NCBI GenBank assembly: GCA_019400425.1
Contig: JAFREE010000044.1
Location: forward strand, 62,001 to 126,000
Direction of reading: 5' to 3'
Length of the DNA: 64,000 bases
Source of the DNA: Hymenochaete sp. R1
Taxonomy: Eukaryota > Basidiomycota > Agaricomycetes > Hymenochaetales > Hymenochaetaceae
Under the pieces are notes generated by a model. It saw only the letters and a program-made list of their open reading frames with translations. It was not told the DNA's origin and ran no database searches. Positions 13,199 to 25,531 of this stretch are shown in pieces; the stretch's first letter is position 1, and the number at the start of each line of letters is the position of its first letter. The position numbers and the translations under genes are program-made.

Positions 13199-13233
13199 GG
13201 CTGAGGCTGGGGCTGAGGCTGGGGCTGAGGCTG
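13199..13233. repeat. 12-bp tandem repeat (GGCTGAGGCTGG unit)
   Basis: Three copies of a G-rich 12-bp unit, itself made of two related 6-bp halves. Confidence 0.95.
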
Positions 13234-13326
13234 AACCCCTCCGAGTACTAGTCCCTCCCTTCCTATTTGCCGACTGGCGCGCGCTTTGATATTTGAATGA
13301 ATGAATGCGCTGAATGGACGAGCGTA

Positions 13327-13409
13327 TGAATGAATGAATGAATGAAAAATGAATAAGCGCACGCAAGGATGGATGGATGAACAAATGAATGATATGATAT
13401 GATATGATA
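13327..13409. repeat. (TGAA)n followed by (GATAT)n arrays
   Basis: Five copies of TGAA at 13327-13346 and four of GATAT (last GATAC) at 13391-13409, separated by degenerate GGATGGAT/GAATGA words. Adjacent arrays have different unit lengths. Confidence 0.9.
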
Positions 13410-14027
13410 CAAGCCTTGATACAAGCCTTGATAGATTGATAGATTAATAGATTGACGAACGCCGAAAACGAGTCATTGTCATTGTCAACTTGAGGGTTCC
13501 ACTGGTACTGGTAGTTTTCGCCGAGTCTGAGTCCGAGTCCGAGTCCGAGTATCCGCGGGAGCCCGGGTGCGGGTGTGGGTGCGGGTGCGTACGTTCACAG
13601 TGCGTACGTTCATCAACTCACCTCGCCCACTGGCAAGGACTAGAAGGGGGTACCAGTACAGTACTCGAAACGTCAAATTGGCGACTAGTACTGGCAGTGG
13701 CAGATGCGCACGGTGCCATTCAAGTTGGCAGCCAAAGCCTGAGCTTGGGCATGGGACTGGGCCTCAGGGCGAAACGCCAGTAGTCAGTAGCCAGTAGCCA
13801 ATAGCCAGTAGCCAGTAAAATAGAGGCGAAACGAGATGAAACGAGACGAGACGAGACACACAAATGGAGACGCCGTACCTCGACCTCGACCTCAACTAGA
13901 CGGCACGGCACGGCCTACAGGCTACAGTCTCAGAGCCGGAACCGGAACCGGAACCGTTGCCCGGGCCAGAGCCCACCAGCCCCAAACTGATATCAATTAA
14001 AGAAATAAAATAAAATAGATAGTCTAA

Positions 14028-14050
14028 GTGATGAGTGATGAGTGATGAGT
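14028..14050. repeat. 7-bp tandem repeat (GTGATGA)
   Basis: Just over three copies. A (CTGGCA)4 array lies at 14151-14173, directly followed by a CCAGTACTAGT word. Confidence 0.95.
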
Positions 14051-14588
14051 GCCAGTGATGTAGTCCAAAGAGAGAGAGTCAGAAACCACAAAACCGGTGT
14101 AACCTCAGACAAAAAAGGGAGCGGGGGACGGGCGGGCGGGCGGGAACCCACTGGCACTGGCACTGGCACTGGCCAAGGGTCCTGCCAGTACTAGTGATGC
14201 CGATGCCGGTAGATCTGAACCGATACATTAATGTTACTAGTAGTGATAACTGAATTGTGTAGTGGTGTATTGAATTGAATTATATTGTATCGTATTGTCC
14301 TCCAAGTTCAAGCTGGCTTTGCTTTTCGGCCTCGCGCGCCACGCATGTCGTCCTCCAGCAGCCCGAGCCCCACTAGTACTGGCAGCAGGTTTCCGAAACA
14401 AGTGATGGAGACGGGGACGGAAATGACTCAAATAAGGGTTACCTAAGGCCTAAGGGTAGGCCAGGACAGACCGTTGCCAGTAACCACTGTACCAGTGCAG
14501 ACGGGACGGGACGGGCGAAATGTCCGAGAACACGAGGACCGGATTCCGGAAGCGTGCCAGTGAAAAGAGACGAAAATAGAACAGGACG

Positions 14589-14701
14589 ACAGGACAGGAC
14601 AGGACAGGACCGAACTTGAAATTCATGAAAACGTGCGCGTTTGCGTTTTGATCTCCGCGTCCTTCGTCCTTTGCCCTTCGTCCTTCGTCCTTCGTCCTTC
14701 G
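14589..14701. repeat. (ACAGG)n then (CTTCGTC)n arrays
   Basis: A 5-bp array at 14589-14610 and a 7-bp array of almost four copies at 14676-14701, about 65 bp apart. Confidence 0.92.
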
Positions 14702-15123
14702 TTCTTTGTCTCGATCCCGATTCCGATTCCGTTCGCTTTCTATCTCCGTCTTGTCCGAGTCAGTGGGTGGTGACTAGTAGTCAGTGTTCAAGTCGTTTGC
14801 TAGCCGTTAGCTGTGGATTCGGATCCAAACAACACTATTGGTAGTACTGTACTGTACTGCACCTCGCAAAATCGGCGGTCGTTCGATTGCTGGTTGTTGG
14901 TTGCTGGTTGCCGGTTGCGGGTCACTGATTGTAATGATGAACGATGAACAATGAACAATGAAATTACGAATGACGAACGATTTTCCTCCCCTCTCCCCAC
15001 CCCCACGTTTTCTCTTTGATTTCGAATCGAGTTCCAGCCCATCGACCTCAGGCTCCCACCTTGAAGTTGAGCTCCCCGACTCGACCCGACCATCCGAGAG
15101 CCTCCAGCCTCCCGAGACGCCAG

Positions 15124-15147
15124 TGTCCGTGTCCGTGTCCGTGTCCG
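15124..15147. repeat. (GTGTCC)4 microsatellite
   Basis: Four perfect copies of a 6-bp unit. Confidence 0.95.
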
Positions 15148-15264
15148 GTGGGGTCTCCGAGATCGAGGCTGAGATGAGATTCGGTTCGATTTTGGTTTTT
15201 GGTTTTTGTTTTTTTTTTGGTGTTACGGGTGGCTTCACCGTTTCCTCCGTCTCCGTCTCCGTCA

Positions 15265-15287
15265 GGGGGCGGGGGCGGGGGCGTGGG
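15265..15287. repeat. G-rich (GGGGGC)n array
   Basis: Three runs of five G separated by single C and followed by GTGGG, so four G-runs of three or more with 1-3 nt loops. This satisfies the usual pattern for an intramolecular G-quadruplex on the plus strand. Confidence 0.85.
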
Positions 15288-17106
15288 TCGGGAGTTGGAT
15301 TGATATTCTTTTTGGCTTTTTAGTTTGAGTCTTACGTCTACGCGCGCGGCGCGTGCACTTTGTTTCGTGTCGTTGTGGTTCAAGTTCCTCCTCCAAGGTC
15401 GGATCGTTAGTCCTTTTGGTCCGTTTTAGGTTCAAGTTGTCGTGCTGAAGCCTCAGTTGCCGTGCAACGTACCAGTACCAGTACCAGCGACTCGGGACTC
15501 GGGTACCCTTTGATCTTTGACCTTCGACCTTCGACCTTTGACGCCTTCAAGCGGGTGACCCGCAGCGCAGCGATACCATACCACATACCATACCACTGCA
15601 CATACCACGCCATCCACACGTGCCGTGTGCCGTGTGCCGACCCCCTTGAACCAGCCTGCCTGGCTGAGTACGTACGTTCAAGCAGCGCCGCAATCCGCGT
15701 TCTCTCTTTCAATATCCCGATATCCCGATGGTCGAGGTGAACCGTACCCGTACCCATGCCCGTACCCGTCCATGCAATCTCAATCTCAATCTACGCGTGC
15801 GAGAGCGAGTGGCGGCCCGGGGTGAGCGTCCGTGTCCCGTGTCGCGTTTTTTTCTTCTTTCGTTGAGAGGTGAGAGGTGAGAACGCCTAAGATTCCGATT
15901 CTGTTACTTCTGCTGCTCCTGCTTCCGATTCTGCTTCTGCTACTTCTGCGTTTGCTATCTGCTATCCGAGTGCGAGTGCGAGTGCGAGTCAGAGTCATCA
16001 CGACGAGCCTCACGGATGGGATTTGGAATTCAGCGACGGAGGACTAGTACTAGTGGACGATGGGGACCAGGAAAACAGGGATCAGGGATCAGGGAAACGC
16101 AGACGGCAGACGCGTGCCCGTGCCAGTGGCACTAGTACTGGCTGGGGTGGAGGAGACGCGCGCTCTCGTTTCGTCTCGTCTCGGGCAAGGGCGTTTCGTG
16201 AAACTTGAAATGACGCGTCTCTTTCTTTCTTCCTCTTCCTCATTCTCTCTCATTTGGTCCCCCCTCCTTTCAACTTCCCTTTCAACTAACGCTTCGACTT
16301 CATCTTCGCCTTCAAGTCCAATCGTGACGTCGTGGCATCGTGGCATCGTGGTGCCGCGGCAGGGGCAGTGTGGGTTATTACGGCGGAACAGTGCTGCGGT
16401 GCCTACGGTGCTACGGTGCCTATGGTAGAAGCCGCTGCTGGACGCTGCGTGCTCTTCCCTAGTCTGCCAGTGGTCATCCAACGAGACCCTCAACCTCAAC
16501 CTCAACCACAACCTCAAGCCGAAAAAATAAAAAATAAAAAATAAAAATAAGAATAAACACGAACGCCGGTGCCCGAAGCCAAATGCCAATGCTAACGAAC
16601 GGACGAAGTGACGGGACTGACTCGGAACTTTACTCAATCTCTGATTCTCTGTTCTTTGATTCTATGATTCGTGATTCGTGATTCGTGAATTGATTCATTA
16701 TCCTTCGATCCCTGATATATGATATATGATACTAGTGATAATAGTGCCAGTGATATACGACGTCTATCGTGGCGTCTAATGAACGATGAACGATAAGTGA
16801 GCCTCGAACGGGGCGGGATGAGACGGCGTCACGGTCTTTGCACGAATCGGAATCGGAAGCAGAATTAGACGTTTCGTCAAGTGAATATACCGTATGAACG
16901 GACGGACGGATGCATCATGATGAATGTAATGTTGACCAAGGCGCTACGCACGCTGGCATAGGAACGTAGATAGTAAGGTAGTATGATACAACACGAGAGC
17001 AATACCTTACCCGAAAGCGCTCGGTTTTAGGTGTTTTGTTTGGGGGTGGCGGGGGAGGGTGATGGGGACGGGGATGGGATCGAGGGAGGGCGCGGGAGGA
17101 GTGGGG

Positions 17107-17133
17107 TCGTATCGTATCGTATCGTATCGTATC
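17107..17133. repeat. (TCGTA)5 microsatellite
   Basis: Five perfect copies plus two bases of a 5-bp unit. Confidence 0.95.
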
Positions 17134-17825
17134 AAGGTGACATGATCTTATACATGGCATCTAAATGCAATCCATTCCGACGAAACGCAACGCAACGCAA
17201 TGCACTATTAATTCAATGGATAGCGCCGACGCCGACGTCTGGCGTTTACGCGTCCACGCGCACGCACGCGCGTGGACCAGGTATCAGGTATCGCGAGCGG
17301 GGTAGGGCGCGAAGGTGATGAGTTACAGAATTACAGGAAAAGATCGTAAGCTGTAATCGGAGGAGCAAGGAACGAAGACGTAAGACGAGAGATGGGGAAC
17401 GAGAAGGACCAAGTAGAACAGTACGTAGGAAATGTTGGGACGGGACGGGGTTGTCGGCGGCGGCGGCGCAGCAAAAACAAAAGCAAAAGCAGGAGTCGGA
17501 GGTAGGAGCAAGAGCAGAGATAGGGATATAGTACCAGAGTGGTGGGAGGTATAGGAATATTATTATCAATATGAATGACAGGAGGAAGCAAGAGAGAAGA
17601 AGTTATCGTCGGCGTCGAGAAGAGAGAGAGGGGGGGTAGAGGAAGAAGTACTAGTCGGCGAAGAGAAGGAAGGAGGGAGGGAGGGAGAGATTACGATTAC
17701 GGGATATGCACGGGTAATGGGTAACGGTGATAGGGAACTGGGAACTGGGAACCCCTACGGTAACGGTACCTACAGATGGCACAAACGGAAAACGGCATGA
17801 GTCGCCGAATACTCGGGAACCGTCC

Positions 17826-17866
17826 TTCTCTCTCTCTCTCTCTCGGTCGGTCGGTCGGTCAGTCGG
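17826..17866. repeat. (TC)n followed by (GGTC)n
   Basis: A TC run of about nine units passes directly into GGTC/CAGTC tetramers. Similar GGTC arrays recur near 21470-21530. Confidence 0.92.
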
Positions 17867-17999
17867 GGAAAAGGTATCCGGGGACCCAAGTCTCCGTGCG
17901 GGTGCGGGGACGGGGGGTGCGGAGGCGGAGGCGGAGGAGATTAGGAAAAGACGGAAGAGGGACGTGGGTGGGTCCCCGGGGAGTCGTACTTTATATTGA

Positions 18000-18175
18000 G
18001 TATATTAAGCGAAAGAGGAAGGAGACGCGATAAGCGTGGAGGGCGGGCGAAAGAGGAAATAGTTTTGTAGATAGATGAAGATCTGAAGTGATTTGGAAAT
18101 TTGAAATGAAAAAGGGGAAAAAAGGGAAAAGAAAGAAAAAGGAAAAGAGAAAAAAAAGAAAGGAGGAGAGATGAT
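18000..18175 (+). repeat. Homopurine-rich tract
   Basis: Plus strand strongly A/G-rich with long runs of GAAA, GGAA and AAAAGG. At about 18180 the bias flips to a pyrimidine-rich plus strand lasting to about 18860. The flip sits roughly 130 bp upstream of the TATA box at 18313. Confidence 0.8.
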
Positions 18176-18312
18176 CGCGTGGCCGTGTACCTTTTCGACC
18201 CTCCTCTCTTTGTGTTGGTGTTGCTGTGCTCTCTCTGCTGCGCTCACCTTCTCCCTAGGCCTCTCTCTCCGTCGTCATCATCTCTCATCTCATTTATGAA
18301 TCCGAGTACGAC

Positions 18313-18320
18313 TATAAAAG
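18313..18320 (+). promoter_or_regulatory. TATA box of an isolated gene candidate
   Basis: TATAAAAG in an otherwise pyrimidine-rich stretch, followed by about 110 nt of CT-rich leader and an ATG at 18438 in the context TCGCGATGC. Spacing and leader composition fit a fungal promoter and 5' UTR. Confidence 0.6.
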
Positions 18321-18437
18321 ACTCTCCTCGTCCGTCCAACATGTCTCTCTCTCCCCATATCTCCTCACTCGCCAACTCTCTTCCTCGCCTTCTTTGACTC
18401 TACCAATCCGCACACACGCTAAACACAATCAGTCGCG

Positions 18438-18557
18438 ATGCTCTCCTCTACTTCATCGTCGCCGTCGCCGTCGTCCCCCGTCAACCACAGCTCCGCCCAG
18501 TGCTGCCATTGCGGCCATCGCAACTCGCACGCAACCAACTGCCCTTTCAAAGGGTGA
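18438..18557 (+). CDS. First exon or mini-ORF with a zinc-knuckle-like motif
   Basis: From the ATG behind the TATA box the frame gives 39 residues: a Ser/Pro N-terminus, then a compact Cys/His cluster from about residue 22 to 35, read as CCHCGHRNSHATNC, i.e. C-x2-C...H-x3-C. This resembles the small zinc knuckle found in some MYB-type regulators, although the spacing differs by one. A TGA follows at 18555. Because GTGATT overlaps it, this may be exon 1 of a longer gene with a donor at 18555 (phase 2). Candidate acceptors near 18917 and 19104 gave no recognisable continuation. No homolog recognised. It is the only gene-like signal in 15 kb. Could be a real small zinc-binding protein, exon 1 of a transcription factor, or chance. 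Confidence 0.4.
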   Translation: MLSSTSSSPSPSSPVNHSSAQCCHCGHRNSHATNCPFKG

Positions 18558-21500
18558 TTCTCCGGCCTCTTTCTTCTCTCTCTTCTCTCTCTTCTCTTCT
18601 CTATTTCGACCTCTCTGTCTGTCTCTGTTTCATATCTATCTATCTATCCATTCCTCGTCCTCTCGTCCACCATGTTCTCGTCTCATTTCTCTCATCTCGT
18701 ATCATCTCATCGTATCATATGTTGTCGCCCTTGGGCCTTGTTGTACCTCTTCTTGTTTCTCTTTCTCTTTCTCTTTCTCTTCCTCTTCCTCATCGTCCCG
18801 TCCTCGTCTCGTCCTCGTCCCGGCTCGCTCTACTCTATACCCCCCCTTCGTACGTCCCTTTCCCTTTCTTGCTCTTGCCCACGCACCCGCTCACGAACGC
18901 GCTCGCGCCTCTACAGTCCGTAATATCGATATCATCCACGAACCACATCCACGATCACCGGCATCGCGCCTGGCTGCGCACTCACTCACTCCCATACACA
19001 CATATACACACACACTCGCGCGCACGCACACCTCTGCTGTCTATTGGTCTGGTCTCGTCCACCACCCTCCGCCTTCGCCTTCGACCCCGTCCCTCATGCA
19101 ACGCTAGCCCATCACGATGGACTCTTGAGTTCGGAGTTCCCCAGTGCCGAGTGTCGACCGAGTGATAGGTTCAGCATGCGGGAGTTCGGAGTTCGGAGTA
19201 CGAAACGAAGAATGGAAGGGTGCCCGCCGCGTCCGAGTCTTTGTCCCACTCCGATCCCTTTCCGACTCCGATCCCAACTGCGACTACGAGGGATGACGGG
19301 GACGAGTTGGAAGAGCGTGTAGACCGGACACCGGAAGCTCGAAAGTTCTGTCGGTCGGTCGGGTGGATGGGTGAGTGGGGTACTAGCGAGCATACGACTC
19401 TTTTTCTTGGGAGGTCTAGCGTTGGAGGTCCCGTGCTCATCGTGGTCATCATGCTCATCGTGCTCACTGATCATCCCCCCCACACACATACACACCTCTC
19501 CATTACTGTTCATATTCGTCATCCGCTCCCGCGCACATGCTCGCCATCCGTATTCGTATCCGTATCCGATCGTCCGGGACAGTTTCTCTCTCCCCTCCCG
19601 TCTCTCCTCGCGTCGATGCATCTACGCTTCAATTGCGCCGTGCTGCTCTACGCTGCGCTGTTTCGTCCTAGTATGATGGTCCCCACTTCGATACAATACG
19701 GCACGATCCATTTCAATCCAACGCGACTCAACACAATACGGTGGAACACACTACACTGCACCGCACCGCACCGCAATACGATACGTACTCCCTTCGCCCG
19801 TACCCTTACCCTTACTACAATACATCGCATCGTTGTCCCTGCACCAAACCACCGAGGACCCGGGAAGAAACAGAGAACGAGAATTCAACGTCGATGGGCG
19901 GCCCAATTTCGATTTTGATTGTTAGGCGTGCTCCGCACGCACGACTCGATTCGACCAGCCTGCGATCCACGGGAGCCTTCCACCCCCGGAGGAAATCCAA
20001 TAATTTTCTCTTCTTTCCTCTTTGCCCCTTCTTCGCCCCTTCCGACCCTCAAGTCGCAAGCCCGAAAACACACACGCAGACACCTCACCGACGCACATTC
20101 GATTCAAGCCTCTCCTCTCTCCATTCTTCGCACCTCGCACCTCGCACTTCATTCTTCGCGCTTTTCGGAGCGCTCGTATCGGCGTGTAGGCGTGTCGGCG
20201 TGACCCCTCTCCAGATCTACTGGGTTGGCAGTTGGCGGTTGGCGGTTGGTGGTGATTGGAATTGGTACGCTTGGGACGCTTTCCGTATCGCGCGCATCGG
20301 TGGTCGGTTGCCGGGGTCGTGGTGTGGTTGCAGTGGTATGAATGGTACGAGGTACGTCACCTTTTCTTTCTCTCTTTCTCTTTCTCGTACCCTTTCTCCT
20401 CCACCTCATCTTCATCTTCATTCCCTCCTCCATTCGCCTATACCCATACGCATAGGCGTCCCCGTCCATCGCTCGTTCATAACTCATACATAGACGATGC
20501 ATCGTACTGATTCTCTTGGTTTCTTTAGTTCTTCGTTCTTCGTCCTTCGTTCTTCGTTCTTCATACACGGAGCAGGGGTCGACCCGAGTCTCTCGATCGC
20601 GTCTTGGTTGGGGGTGTTCGTCTAGGTGTACGGAGAGTCGATACTCGATACTCGACACTCGATACTCGCTGGGAAGACGGATGGGGGGACTTCTAAAGAT
20701 CGGATCGTGGACTGGTTAGGCTGCGTGTTGGGTGTTGGGTGCTGCGTACTGGGTGGACAACGGGTGTCGATCGAGTCAACGGGCTGCGGAACCGGGACCA
20801 GGACCAGGACCGAATTTGCGTCGTGTCGTGTCCCTTGTGTCGTGTGCTACATATCGTGTGTGTGTGTGTGTTGTGTTCTGTGCGTGTTGTGTATTTTGTG
20901 TTATTAGGCAAAGGTAAAGGCGAAGGAAAACCAGTGAACCAAGTACCAAATATCGAATAAATCAACTACCAAACTAATACCAGATGCTGATGCAGTGGGA
21001 AGGATATCGATAATCGTGTATCGTGTATGATTGTGTATCGTGTATTGACTATGGTATCAGATTCGTGTCTGGCTCTGCCAGTGGCCGTTCTCAACTTCCC
21101 AACTCAGCTTCTCAGCTTTGTACCTTCACTATCTGATAGTCGCGTTTCGTGTTCATGCCTGGTGCTGGCTACTGAGAGTGGGGATGGGACTTGTGCTTGG
21201 TACTGGTCTTTGACTTCGACTTGCCTTTCGGTCTCGCTCCTTGTTTTGTGTGTCCTACCGCCCCGCGCCCCACCGCGCCCCCTTACTTCTTTTCTTTTCT
21301 AGTTATTGTTTCAATAGTAACACCGACGAACGACGAACGACGAACGATGGACGACGGCTCGGTACCACGCGCGTCTTGGATTCGGGTTCGGACTCGGAAC
21401 TACTGGATTGCTGGATTGCTCGATGGATTGTTTGGATGGACTGCTGGGGCTGCCAGTGGGGGTGCTCGATAGATCGGTTGGTTGGTCGGTCGGTCAGTCT

Positions 21501-21565
21501 CAGTCGGTCGGTCGGGCGTTCGGTCGGGTGTTCGGTATACGGGGTGTGTGTATGGGTTGCGGGGC

Positions 21566-21594
21566 ATCCGTATCCGTATCCGTATCCGTATCCG
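21566..21594. repeat. (ATCCGT)n microsatellite
   Basis: Nearly five copies of a 6-bp unit. The same word family appears near 19550-19570. Confidence 0.95.
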
Positions 21595-21663
21595 GGACTC
21601 AGACTCAGACTTGCTCATGGATCAATATTGATATCAATGGGGGATGTCGCTGCCAGTGGGTTG

Positions 21664-21687
21664 CAGTACCAGTACCAGTACTAGTGG
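21664..21687. repeat. CAGTAC repeats ending in ACTAGT
   Basis: Consecutive AGTACC units run into AGTACTAGTGGG, one of the fullest versions of the ACTAGT-centred dyad word scattered through the intergenic DNA. Confidence 0.85.
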
Positions 21688-22190
21688 GACTTGCTGCTGC
21701 TGCTTAGTGGGTCGCGACGCGTTAGTGGGTCGGTGGGTCGGTGGGTCAGCAGGGGCCGGGGACCCATATCATCATCATCATCATGTCGACTCTGGCTCCC
21801 CATCAGGCCGGCCGGCCGGCCAATCTCCCGGCCTAATAGTAAGTTACTCACCACTGACGCTAGTACTGCATTCACTAGCAGTCGGTCGTTCGTTCGTTCG
21901 TATTCAATTCGTCATTTCGGGCATTCGTCATTTCGGGCATTCGTCATATAGTATTGTCAGTACTAGACTACTAGTTCTGTCCTGTGGTTCTCTTCTCTTC
22001 CATTTCGGTGCAAGATCCCAGATTCAGATTCAGATTGAGATCCGAATCCGAAATCTTCTCATATCGAATCGTATCACTGGCATGTCGTATCATATCATAT
22101 CATATCACTCAGCGCTCAGCTGCTCATTCAGTACAACGATGACGTCACCAACTACCCACCGTCATCAGCTTCCCTCGCCCTAGTTCCCCG

Positions 22191-22213
22191 CCCCCCCCCC
22201 CCCCACACACACA
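22191..22213. repeat. Poly-C tract followed by (AC)n
   Basis: Fourteen consecutive C, then alternating CA. Length may be unreliable in an assembly. Confidence 0.9.
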
Positions 22214-24030
22214 CCAAAGCCTACCTCTGGTAACCTCAGACCTCCTCAGGCCTCGGTCTGGTTTCCAGAATATTAAAAACTAATATTAATGTCGCCTTAC
22301 TCTTCCCCTCCTCTACACTCTCACAACTAGCACTGCAGTTCTACTAGTACCCTCCGCTATGCTACGCCGCGGCTATGATCCATTATCTTTTGTCCTGTAT
22401 TCTCATGTCTCGCGTTTCCTCAGGCTATGCGCCTCCTACATTTTCCAACCTCCAACCTCTGATCTCTGACTTCTCGTTCTTTCGGTCTTTCGTTTTCTGT
22501 CAACTTTGAGGTGTATCATCCTGGTCATGATCATGTACTGCTAGTATCATTTAGCATACAACCCGACAAGACGAGAAAACGAAAAGCTGAAGAAAAAGAC
22601 TCGATGCGAGAGGAAAAGAGAAGATGACGCACTTGTAGTGCTAGTACAACTAGTGCTCTGGTACAATACGACACGATGCTGATGCCGGATACTGGATACT
22701 GGTAATCACGGTAGTACCGATGCCAGCCTGAGGTCTTCTTTCAATTTCTCTTTCTCTTCTTTCTTTCGACTCCTCTGGTACCTCTCAGGCTGGTATTAAT
22801 ATTTCTCCGACCGGCCCTTCGTCCTGGACCTTGGGTTTTGTTTTTTGAGTACAGTCACGATAGAGTCCGCCCTGCCAGTGAAACATGAGACACGATCCGT
22901 TCTCACTCTCACTTACTCATTTACTCACTTACTCTCTTTCCTTCCCCTCCCATCCCCATCTTCTTTCGTTTCTTTTTTTTTTTTGCCTTCGAGTCCTTCG
23001 AGTCCCTTGGACCTCCCGTCCCACTCACTGGCAGACTGGCACCCAACATCATGATTGAATACCCCACTCCACTCCCTATCCCTTCTCGTTCAGTTTTTCT
23101 CACGTATGAGTGTGCGAGGTGACGAGTCCATGGGTGGTGGGCGTGGGCGTGGGATGTGGACGTCACGGTGGGCGCGTTGAGTCACTGAGTTGTGGAACAG
23201 TGTGGGTAAAAGAAGAAAAAGAGGGATGGGGCGGATGAGTACCAGACGGATTATGGAGACCGATATCGTGATAGAGAGCGGGAGTGGGATTCGAACTCGA
23301 ACTCGAACTCGGACTCTAGCTCGAATGATAACGCGATAAAGGCCACCCGCACGGATCCGAGTCTGAGGTTGGTTCAAAAGGACTATGATTATGCAGTGCC
23401 AGTGGTCATGGAACAGGCAACTTGAATGGGAAACTGGGCTCGAAGGAGATCCTTTTCCTTTTCGCCTTTACCTTCAGAGTGAGAGTGAGTACTTCCAGTG
23501 ACGAGGACTCGGATCTCCGGCTCCGTCCACCACTGGCAGTACAAGCACTTTTCGATCATTAGTACTAGTATTATCGTACCTTTCTTCGTCTATTTTCCTT
23601 TCATTCATTCATTCGGTTATTAGTCCGCCCGTCCGTCTTCCATACAGCGCGTTTCGTACCTCGTTCGTCGTGCGATAGCGCCACGATGACGAATACCAAA
23701 CAAGTGCAAGTGCTGGTGCAAGTACACGCAGTAGCCTGCCTGAGACTCGAACGACCCGGCTCGAAACTTCGAATTTCCGTACTAAAATACGCCCGATCCG
23801 AGCTCGAGGAGTTGGGTCTTCCGACGTAGACACCGTTCCCGTCATAGACGACTCGAGCGGAGAACAGCAAAAGAGGCAAAGAAGCTCGACTCGGGAAGCT
23901 CACACAAGGTGCGGTGGGGGCGGGGCGAGGCGGGGCGAGGGCGAGGACGGCGGTACGTGTAGTTCAAGTTCATCTAAACATTCGGAGCGTCCACGTTCTT
24001 CTCTTCTTTTTCTCTTCCCTTCAACGGACT

Positions 24031-24053
24031 CAGTTCAGTTCAGTTCAGTTCAG
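24031..24053. repeat. (CAGTT)n microsatellite
   Basis: Four copies plus a partial. A (GTAC)n palindromic array starts about 50 bp downstream at 24101. Confidence 0.93.
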
Positions 24054-24100
24054 CTCATCATCCATATTCCAGGACCCGAGTCCGAGAAGCACGAGAAGCA

Positions 24101-24127
24101 ACGTACGTACGTACGTACATACATGTA
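24101..24127. repeat. (ACGT)n / (ACAT)n palindromic array
   Basis: Four ACGT units grade into ACAT units. The first part is self-complementary. Confidence 0.93.
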
Positions 24128-24971
24128 TATCGATACCCATCACCAACGTCACTCTCCTCCCAGTCTCCGATGGATAGTTTTCGTGTCTTCTTCAGACCCC
24201 GAGACCGAGCACCTCCGAGGGGGAGAATCCAACCCGTTCGGCACGTTTCCGAGGATATCGACGAGAAGATGTTATTGTTGTTAATATTGTTATTGAATGG
24301 TGGCCCGGGATCGTTTCCTGACGGTACGGATATTGACGTCCTGAGGTTGGCGGTGGAGGTGGTGGTGGTAATGCAATCCGTGGCTCGCTATAATCATGTA
24401 CATTCCTGGCAAATCTTAACCTTGCAGAGAGTGCTGAACACGTTGCGTTCGTAGGGGTTAGTATATCAGCACGGGGTCTTTTTTTCTCCACGTCCGCGCC
24501 GACAGGACACCCATCTTCAGCACCAGCACTGCGATTCAATTCAATCGCCGAACGGGTTCGCTGATAACCATCTGGGTCACTTACGGTATACCGATGATTC
24601 TGGAATACAAAAAGGTGCCATAAATATTGAATCTGCCGGCGTAAAGACAGTACTGAGTGAGTACACGCGGCAGTCGGAGGCGTCTGGTGGGTCAATATTA
24701 ATCTATGCACATGGTCCGAGCGTGCCGTGGTGTTTACTCGGGGACCTTCTCGTTACGCGTTACGGCATACGTATATATGCGTACTGTGTACAATCCACGC
24801 GGTTTGGAAGTGTGCAAATAGGCGGAAGCAAGGTAGCCCGCGGGGCTCAAACGTTAGCTAACGTGTTAATATTAGCAGCCTGAGCTCCGCGCCTTCGGAG
24901 TGAATGTACATGTACACTAGTACTTGGGCAGAAAGACCCGATCGACCCGGGCCGTTGGGACCGTCCGTGTC

Positions 24972-24991
24972 TCATCATCATCATCATCATC
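24972..24991. repeat. (TCA)n trinucleotide array
   Basis: About six copies; a matching array lies near 21770-21785. Confidence 0.93.
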
Positions 24992-25531
24992 ACGGCTCGG
25001 AAGGGTGATGAACATGAACATGCATATGCGGGCATGGAAAGCCGCAAACGTATCAATATTGTCGGGAGGCGGGACTTGGGTGATCCGTTCATGAAGGTGG
25101 TATGTGCGCGTGCAAGCGAGTCGGGGGTGTTTGAGGGTTCTGAATGATTTGGAAGAAGCACGGAGTCCTAACTTTGAGTCTACAGTCTAGAATAAGTGAT
25201 TATTGAAGCTTGTAAAGAACGTCCGGGTGTCGGGTGTTGCGCATTTCTGTTTCGAGGGCCGTTCGAGCTAAGCTCCGGGTTCGATATTAATCAATCTCCA
25301 AGCTTGGGTGGCGGGATGCCGCATTCCGAGCCGTGGTCTTTGGCTTGGATGTAAAGGAAATTAATTACTATGGGTCTTCTTTTGGAGATTCGGAATGCTC
25401 GGAGACTCGCCTAGGGTAGGGTATGATGATGAGTCATCGGTGCGCAGGCCGGAGAAATTGAGTGCGTGTTGATGTCATTTCATTCTCTTGCGGCAGGCCC
25501 AAGAGAAAGGGAAGTATGACATGTCGATATC

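Larger units (their letters stand above)
18195..18860 (+). repeat. Homopyrimidine-rich tract
   Basis: Plus strand rich in CTCT, TTCTC and TCCTC words, with a TTTCTC array near 18760-18790. It overlaps the leader and presumed intron of the 18438 candidate. Serine/leucine-rich frames reading through it are low complexity. Confidence 0.8.

Noticed and set aside
18394..19165. Plus-strand frames of 220-237 codons over the CT-rich tract
   Set aside because: Two overlapping frames give Ser/Leu/Arg/Pro low complexity because the DNA is a pyrimidine tract. Neither has a domain, and both run through the presumed leader and intron of the 18438 candidate.
19220..20658. Frames of 170-250 codons on both strands
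   Set aside because: Translations are His/Thr/Arg/Ser-rich repeats with equal length on opposite strands; explained by microsatellites.
21440..21600. Regular short repeats that might suggest a CRISPR-like array
   Set aside because: Units are 4-6 bp in direct tandem without unique spacers, and the context is eukaryotic; simple microsatellites.
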